A stretch of DNA of 64,000 nucleotides from Algirhabdus cladophorae (lineage in GTDB: Bacteria; Pseudomonadota; Alphaproteobacteria; Rhodobacterales; Rhodobacteraceae). Positions within the stretch are counted from its first letter, which is position 1. Each line of letters begins with the position of its first letter. The notes under the pieces were generated by a model. The model was given only the letters and a program-made list of their open reading frames with translations. It was not told the origin of the DNA and did no database searches. A program made the translations under genes and the position numbers. The stretch spans positions 434,001-498,000 of the forward strand of contig NZ_CP173029.1 in NCBI RefSeq assembly GCF_044772865.1, in the 5' to 3' direction. Of the stretch, positions 59,998 to 64,000 are shown one piece after another.

Positions 59998-61442
59998 TGG
60001 CACGACCCGGTTTGAAACTGGGCATCGTTGGTGGTCTGGGCGCACGCGCAGGTGCTGATATTCTAAACCAGCTGGTGCGCCTGACCCCAGTGAAATCCGA
60101 AGGCGACCACCGGGAAATTTCATTTGAACAAAAGCCACTCGTTGAAGCCCTATCGGTGGCCAGCCCCGATTACGCGCCCGTGCACCGCAAATTCTATGTT
60201 TTTGACGCACTCAGTCGCATGGAAAAATCCGGCTGCGACGCGGCCATGTTGCCCTGTTTCATAACCCATACCTTTTTGGAAGAATTACGCGCTGAACTGA
60301 GCCTCAAGCTCATTTCCATGACCGACGCGATCCGGAATCACCTTGATCGGCACCACTCTGACGCAGGGAAGGTCGGCATTCTAACAACGCCTTTTGTACG
60401 CAAGGACCGGTTGTTTGACCGCCTACTTGGGCCAAACAGAGCGGCCGTTTTCCCCGCGCCAACCACCGAGGATGCCATGATCAACGCGATCTATGGCCCG
60501 GCAGGGTTCAAGGCAGGTGGACCTGTTGGCGCAATCGTTGCTGCGATCCGTTCCGCCATTGGAAGTTTGGAGGATCAGGGCGCCGAAGTGATCGTGCCCG
60601 GGATGACAGAGATCCCTCTGATACTGTCGGATCTTCCGAAGGGTCACACACCCAAGATCCTGCCCACCAACGAAATTTACGCGCGCTTCGCGCTTGAGGA
60701 AACGGGTCAGGCCACACAGAAACCATTCAAGATCGGTGTGTTGGGCGGTGTTGGCCCTGCGGCGACCGCCGACTTTATGTCCAAGATCGTCAACACCACG
60801 CAGGCTGAAAAGGATCAGGACCATATCAAGGTAATCGTAGAACAAAACCCCCAGATCCCAGACCGCACAGCAAACCTGCTCGCGGACGGCCCTGACCCGA
60901 CACTTGCGCTTTATGCAACGGCTAAAAAGCTGGAACGCGGTGGCGCAGATATCATCGCAATCCCCTGCAACACGGCCCATGCCTATGTCGACCGATTGCA
61001 GCGACATTTGGATATTCCAATCGTGAACATGCTCACGGAAACGGTTGATCATATTGCGAAAATCTCCCCAGCGGTGCAGAGGGTTGGTGTTCTGGCGACA
61101 TCGGGTACCATTGCCAGCAGACTTTATCAGGATGCGCTCCGGTCCGCGGGGATTTTGGCTGTCATCCCCAACAAGAGCGAACAGGATCGCGTGATGGACG
61201 CAATTTATGGCCCGTTGGGGGTCAAGGCTGGCCATACCTCTGGCCAAAGTGCAGAACACATCACTGCTGTGGTGCGATCCCTCAAGGCGCATTCCGCCGA
61301 AGCGATCATTCTTGGATGCACCGAACTCCCATTGATCAAACTCAGCGAAGACTTGACCCGTTCAACGCGGCTCATTGACCCGACGCAAGTTCTTGCAAGC
61401 AAATGCATCAACACGTCCATGGCAATGCTGGGCGCACGCTGA
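59997..61442 (+). CDS. Tandem two-domain Asp/Glu racemase
   Basis: This 481-residue protein is a head-to-tail fusion of two aspartate/glutamate racemase domains of about 237 residues each. The second (about 244-481) has both catalytic cysteines, Cys324 (IPCNTAH) and Cys441 (LGCTELP). The first keeps Cys87 (LPCFITH) but has Met203 in place of the second Cys (PGMTEIP). So one half is probably active and the other is degenerate or regulatory. It should interconvert D- and L-aspartate (or glutamate), supplying L-aspartate to the aspartase whose stop its ATG overlaps. Confidence 0.85.
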   Translation: MARPGLKLGIVGGLGARAGADILNQLVRLTPVKSEGDHREISFEQKPLVEALSVASPDYAPVHRKFYVFDALSRMEKSGCDAAMLPCFITHTFLEELRAELSLKLISMTDAIRNHLDRHHSDAGKVGILTTPFVRKDRLFDRLLGPNRAAVFPAPTTEDAMINAIYGPAGFKAGGPVGAIVAAIRSAIGSLEDQGAEVIVPGMTEIPLILSDLPKGHTPKILPTNEIYARFALEETGQATQKPFKIGVLGGVGPAATADFMSKIVNTTQAEKDQDHIKVIVEQNPQIPDRTANLLADGPDPTLALYATAKKLERGGADIIAIPCNTAHAYVDRLQRHLDIPIVNMLTETVDHIAKISPAVQRVGVLATSGTIASRLYQDALRSAGILAVIPNKSEQDRVMDAIYGPLGVKAGHTSGQSAEHITAVVRSLKAHSAEAIILGCTELPLIKLSEDLTRSTRLIDPTQVLASKCINTSMAMLGAR

Positions 61443-61724
61443 CTATAGAACGATAGCTGCCGGTGAGCCAATCAACTGGTTTTCGCAGCAGTTTGTATGA
61501 ACGGCTGCTTCCTTTAACGAATTGGCTGGCCGCTTGGTCTTGACGTCTTCGTCGTTCGTCATTCCGGCCGGGTCATTCTGCTGGCTGGAGGTCTTGTCTT
61601 GTCCAAAATGGCGCTCGCCAGCGGGGCGGTGCTCGAACATCCACCAAAAAGTCAGATAGCAGGTACCGCAGGACAATATCCGCGATAAAGCGCAACTTTC
61701 CTTGCGTGCAAACGGCACCTGCTG

Positions 61725-62016
61725 GGGTCGACGGTGATTTGATCTTCGGCCTATGCAATATTTTGTCGCCCGAGAATTGTTGGGCAATTGCTCTCTTCAG
61801 CTTGGGGATGCCGGTCCCTGGTGCTTATCGTGTCTCACCTCGGTCCATAGCAGCCTTTGCGGCAACGCGGATGTGATCGGGCGTATCAAAATCAGCTTTG
61901 CCAGCAGCTAAAGCGATGATGTCTTTCCATTTTGCCCGCAGATCGCGGGCAAGGTCCGACATAGCAACGGTCGCTGACGGTTGGATCGTGGAAAGAGTGG
62001 ATGACAGCATGCCCAT
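61725..62016 (-). pseudogene. Decayed aspartate aminotransferase-like (class I PLP) gene
   Basis: The first 63 residues (MGMLSSTLSTIQPSATVAMS, then ADFDTPDHIRVAAKAAMDRGETR) are the N-terminus of an AspB/PatA-type aminotransferase. A TAA at 61825-61827 interrupts it; in the same frame the homology resumes (GTGIPKLKRAIAQQFSGDK). Around 61750 it shifts frame (EDQITV). No further homology is visible in the 282 bp down to the racemase stop, where I see nothing else. The rest of the enzyme, including its PLP lysine, is lost. Confidence 0.75.
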
Positions 62017-62185
62017 GAACTTTCAAATCGAGAATTTGTCGATACCTTATTCGATGATTTAAATCGTAATGTATTGATACCTATTATGTTTTTTTCCCAA
62101 TTTGTCCCAAGCATTCAGCCGTTTGCCGCGTTAGTTACCGAACCAAATCGATCAAAGCGGTTATCCGCTTTGCGTCTCGGCGGTC

Positions 62186-62221
62186 GAAAAAAATGCCACC
62201 CTCGAAACTTGCGAGGGTGGC
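62186..62221 (-). terminator. Rho-independent terminator of the CoA-transferase operon
   Basis: GCCACCCTCG (62195-62204) pairs perfectly with CGAGGGTGGC (62212-62221). Read on the minus strand the 10-bp stem is followed by ATTTTTTT (62187-62194). It lies about 50 bp past the stop of the scoB gene at 62273. Confidence 0.93.
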
Positions 62222-62272
62222 GGAGGTTACCGCTGAATGGTCAGGAAAAGCCGTGCAGCGGTCGGGAGTAAA

Positions 62273-62896
62273 TCAAAGGATTGTCGCTTGTGTCGCGTTC
62301 CTTAACGCGGTTTCGGTAACGTCGTCGGCCAATTCAACAAGAGCGAGGCCATCCTCGACAACATCCAAGACACCAAGATTTGTAATGATCCGATCGACCA
62401 CGGCCTTTCCGGTCAAAGGCAACGTGCATCGCTTTAGAATTTTGCTCTGTCCATTTTTGTTGGTGTGATCCATCACAACAACGACGCGACCAACACCAGC
62501 GACGAGATCCATCGCGCCGCCCATGCCTTTGACCAGTTTGCCAGGAATCATCCAATTCGCGAGGTCACCATTTTCGGCCACTTCCATTGCGCCAAGGATC
62601 GCCGCTGCAATCTTGCCACCTCGGATCATGCCAAAAGACGTCGCACTATCGAAGTAGGCTGTGCGGCCCAGTTCTGTGATCGTCTGCTTACCCGCGTTGA
62701 TGAGGTCCGGATCTACGTTGCCTTCAAGAGGGAAGGGGCCCATGCCCAACATGCCGTTTTCAGATTGGAGGGTGATATCCCTGCCACCCACATAGTTGGC
62801 AACAAGCGTTGGAATCCCGATGCCGAGGTTCACATACATCCCGTCTTCCAACTCCTGTGCGGCGCGGGCTGCCATCTGATTACGATCCCAGGGCAT
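62273..62896 (-). CDS. scoB: 3-oxoacid CoA-transferase subunit B
   Basis: This 207-residue beta subunit of succinyl-CoA:3-oxoacid CoA-transferase (SCOT family) has the active-site glutamate in SENGMLGMGPFP, which forms the glutamyl-CoA thioester. The GGAMDLVAG and CTLPLTGKAVVDRII segments follow. With subunit A it moves CoA from succinyl-CoA to acetoacetate or a related 3-oxo acid such as 3-oxoadipate. The ATG shares one base with the subunit A stop (TAATG). Confidence 0.92.
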   Translation of the reverse strand: MPWDRNQMAARAAQELEDGMYVNLGIGIPTLVANYVGGRDITLQSENGMLGMGPFPLEGNVDPDLINAGKQTITELGRTAYFDSATSFGMIRGGKIAAAILGAMEVAENGDLANWMIPGKLVKGMGGAMDLVAGVGRVVVVMDHTNKNGQSKILKRCTLPLTGKAVVDRIITNLGVLDVVEDGLALVELADDVTETALRNATQATIL

Positions 62897-63600
62897 TATG
62901 CGTCCCCCCGCTTGCGCGTGGTGCGCTGTTCAATGCGCTTTTCATGCGCTCCCTGTACGATACGGTGCACGTAGATGCCTGGCAGATGGATATTGTCGGG
63001 GTCAAGGCTGCCGGTTGGCACGATCTCTTCCACTTCAACAACGCAGGTCTTTCCGCACATCGCCGCAGGCGGGTTGAAATTGCGGGCGGTCTTGCGGAAG
63101 ATGAGGTTGCCGGTCTCATCAGCCTTCCATGCCTTGACGATGGACAGGTCGGCGAAAATGCCTTCTTCCATGATAAATGTCTCGCCGTTGAACTCTTTAT
63201 GTTCCTTGCCTTCGGCAATCACGGTACCGACACCAGTTTTGGTATAAAAGCCGGGGATGCCGCAGCCGCCAGCGCGCATGCGCTCGGCCAACGTGCCTTG
63301 AGGGTTGAACTCCAGCTCAAGCTCGCCTGACAGATACTGGCGCATAAATTCCGCGTTTTCGCCCACATAGGACGAGATCATTTTGCGCACTTGCTTGGTT
63401 TGCAGCAGAATACCGATCCCGAAATCGTCAACCCCGGCATTGTTAGAGGCGAAGGTCAGGTCTTTGGTGCCTGCCTCTTTGATAGCGCCAATCAAGAGCT
63501 CGGGAATGCCACACAGACCAAAGCCTCCTGCTGCAATCAGGGCCCCGTCAAAGAGCAAACCATCAAGTGCGTCTTGTGCAGTCAAAAATATCTTGTTCAT
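62896..63600 (-). CDS. scoA: 3-oxoacid CoA-transferase subunit A
   Basis: This 234-residue alpha subunit has GGFGLCGIPELLI, SNNAGVDDFGIG and GGCGIPGFYT, typical of SCOT/PcaI-like enzymes. AtoD/ScoA assignments are preferred over PcaI by general pattern, but the physiological substrate is not certain. The start lies 18 bp after the stop of the SDR gene, so the two CoA-transferase genes and the SDR form one transcript (perhaps ketone-body or polyhydroxybutyrate metabolism). Confidence 0.92.
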   Translation of the reverse strand: MNKIFLTAQDALDGLLFDGALIAAGGFGLCGIPELLIGAIKEAGTKDLTFASNNAGVDDFGIGILLQTKQVRKMISSYVGENAEFMRQYLSGELELEFNPQGTLAERMRAGGCGIPGFYTKTGVGTVIAEGKEHKEFNGETFIMEEGIFADLSIVKAWKADETGNLIFRKTARNFNPPAAMCGKTCVVEVEEIVPTGSLDPDNIHLPGIYVHRIVQGAHEKRIEQRTTRKRGDA

Positions 63601-63618
63601 TCGTCTTTCCTTGGCGCG

Positions 63619-64000
63619 TTAGTGGTTGAAGGCACGGACGGTGCTGACACCGCCGTCAACGGCAACGATTTGCCCATTTACGAAGCTTGCATCCTCTGAT
63701 GTAAGCATTGCGGCAACGCCCGCGACTTCTTTGAGATAGGCCACACGCTTGCTTGGTGTCGCGCTGACCCATCCTTCACGTGATCTGGGATCAACCAACA
63801 TACCGCCATCGACGGCCCCGGGAGCGAGGACGTTCACACGAATGCGACGTTCTGCCAGTTCAGCTGCCATAACCCGCGCCAGCGAAGCGATCCCGCCCTT
63901 TGCTGCAGCATAAGCGCCGCGTCCGGGCACACCAATCTGCCCATGAATAGACGTGACAAGCACGATGCGCCCGCCGTGATCAGCCATGTGGCGTGAAGCT
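63619..64000 (-). CDS. SDR family oxidoreductase, C-terminal part
   Basis: The gene continues past the window edge; about 126 C-terminal residues are seen. The catalytic Ser, then YAAAKGG (Tyr-x3-Lys) and the NVLAPGAVDG loop are typical of classical short-chain dehydrogenases, and the end has FVNGQIVAVDGGVS. Adjacent scoA/scoB genes make a 3-hydroxybutyrate dehydrogenase-like role possible, but the coenzyme-binding half is not visible and the substrate is unknown. Confidence 0.88.
   Translation of the reverse strand, partial: ASRHMADHGGRIVLVTSIHGQIGVPGRGAYAAAKGGIASLARVMAAELAERRIRVNVLAPGAVDGGMLVDPRSREGWVSATPSKRVAYLKEVAGVAAMLTSEDASFVNGQIVAVDGGVSTVRAFNH

Noticed and set aside
1..64000. CRISPR array, tRNA/rRNA genes, insertion sequences
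   Set aside because: I found no regularly spaced repeats, no cloverleaf-like or rRNA sequence and no transposase or terminal inverted repeats in the gene gaps.

Overview
The window looks like chromosomal DNA of a marine alphaproteobacterium, most likely family Rhodobacteraceae (Roseobacter group). This is an inference from gene content. Supporting signs are the YcjX/YcjF pair, a long-form UrtB, the DUF3305-DUF3306-TorD formate dehydrogenase cluster, TRAP transporters, DUF6494/DUF6505/DUF3726 proteins, an RTX protein end and several DMSP-era marine catabolic families. Coding density is high, with many 1-4 bp overlaps (ATGA, TGATG). I saw no tRNA, rRNA, CRISPR array, insertion sequence or phage gene.

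Layout. 0-5 kb: 3' end of an RTX calcium-binding protein, an internally deleted 2-oxoglutarate oxygenase pseudogene, two orphan family-5 (peptide/nickel type) solute-binding proteins and a GNAT acetyltransferase. 5-12 kb: a uracil-DNA-glycosylase-fold protein; an operon of an M19 dipeptidase, a 551-residue protein of unknown family and a DUF3726 protein; truA; ycjX-ycjF. 12-19 kb: a siroheme sulfite/nitrite reductase with its diflavin reductase, then ileS. 19-22 kb: the 3-oxo-tetronate genes otnK-otnC-otnI for C4 sugar-acid breakdown. 22-31 kb: a nine-gene minus-strand catabolic operon (FAH hydrolase, RutE-like nitroreductase, OsmC, TRAP dctPQM, intradiol dioxygenase, sulfatase, PhyH) with a divergent YciI-GntR pair. 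31-37 kb: urea ABC transporter urtABCDE.

38-54 kb holds the most interesting region. It is a formate dehydrogenase locus built from fdhA (Cys type), fdhB and fdhC, with TorD, DUF3305, DUF3306 and a small Tat protein upstream and a tupBCA-type tungstate ABC transporter downstream. Around it lie a multi-cluster ferredoxin-like protein, an Mrp Fe-S carrier, DUF6494, a degenerate biotin-ligase-like DUF4444 protein and DUF6505. Two unusual c-type cytochromes belong to the locus: a WD40-cytochrome c fusion, and a protein in which a shrunken TupA-like binding-protein remnant is joined to a cytochrome c domain.

54-62 kb: a decayed alpha/beta hydrolase, then a LysR regulator divergent from an amino-acid ABC transporter, an aspartase and a tandem two-domain Asp/Glu racemase. 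Together these suggest uptake and racemisation of (D-)aspartate and its deamination to fumarate. A decayed aspartate-aminotransferase-like gene follows. 62-64 kb: a 3-oxoacid CoA-transferase (scoA/scoB) and the C-terminal part of an SDR dehydrogenase that runs off the window.
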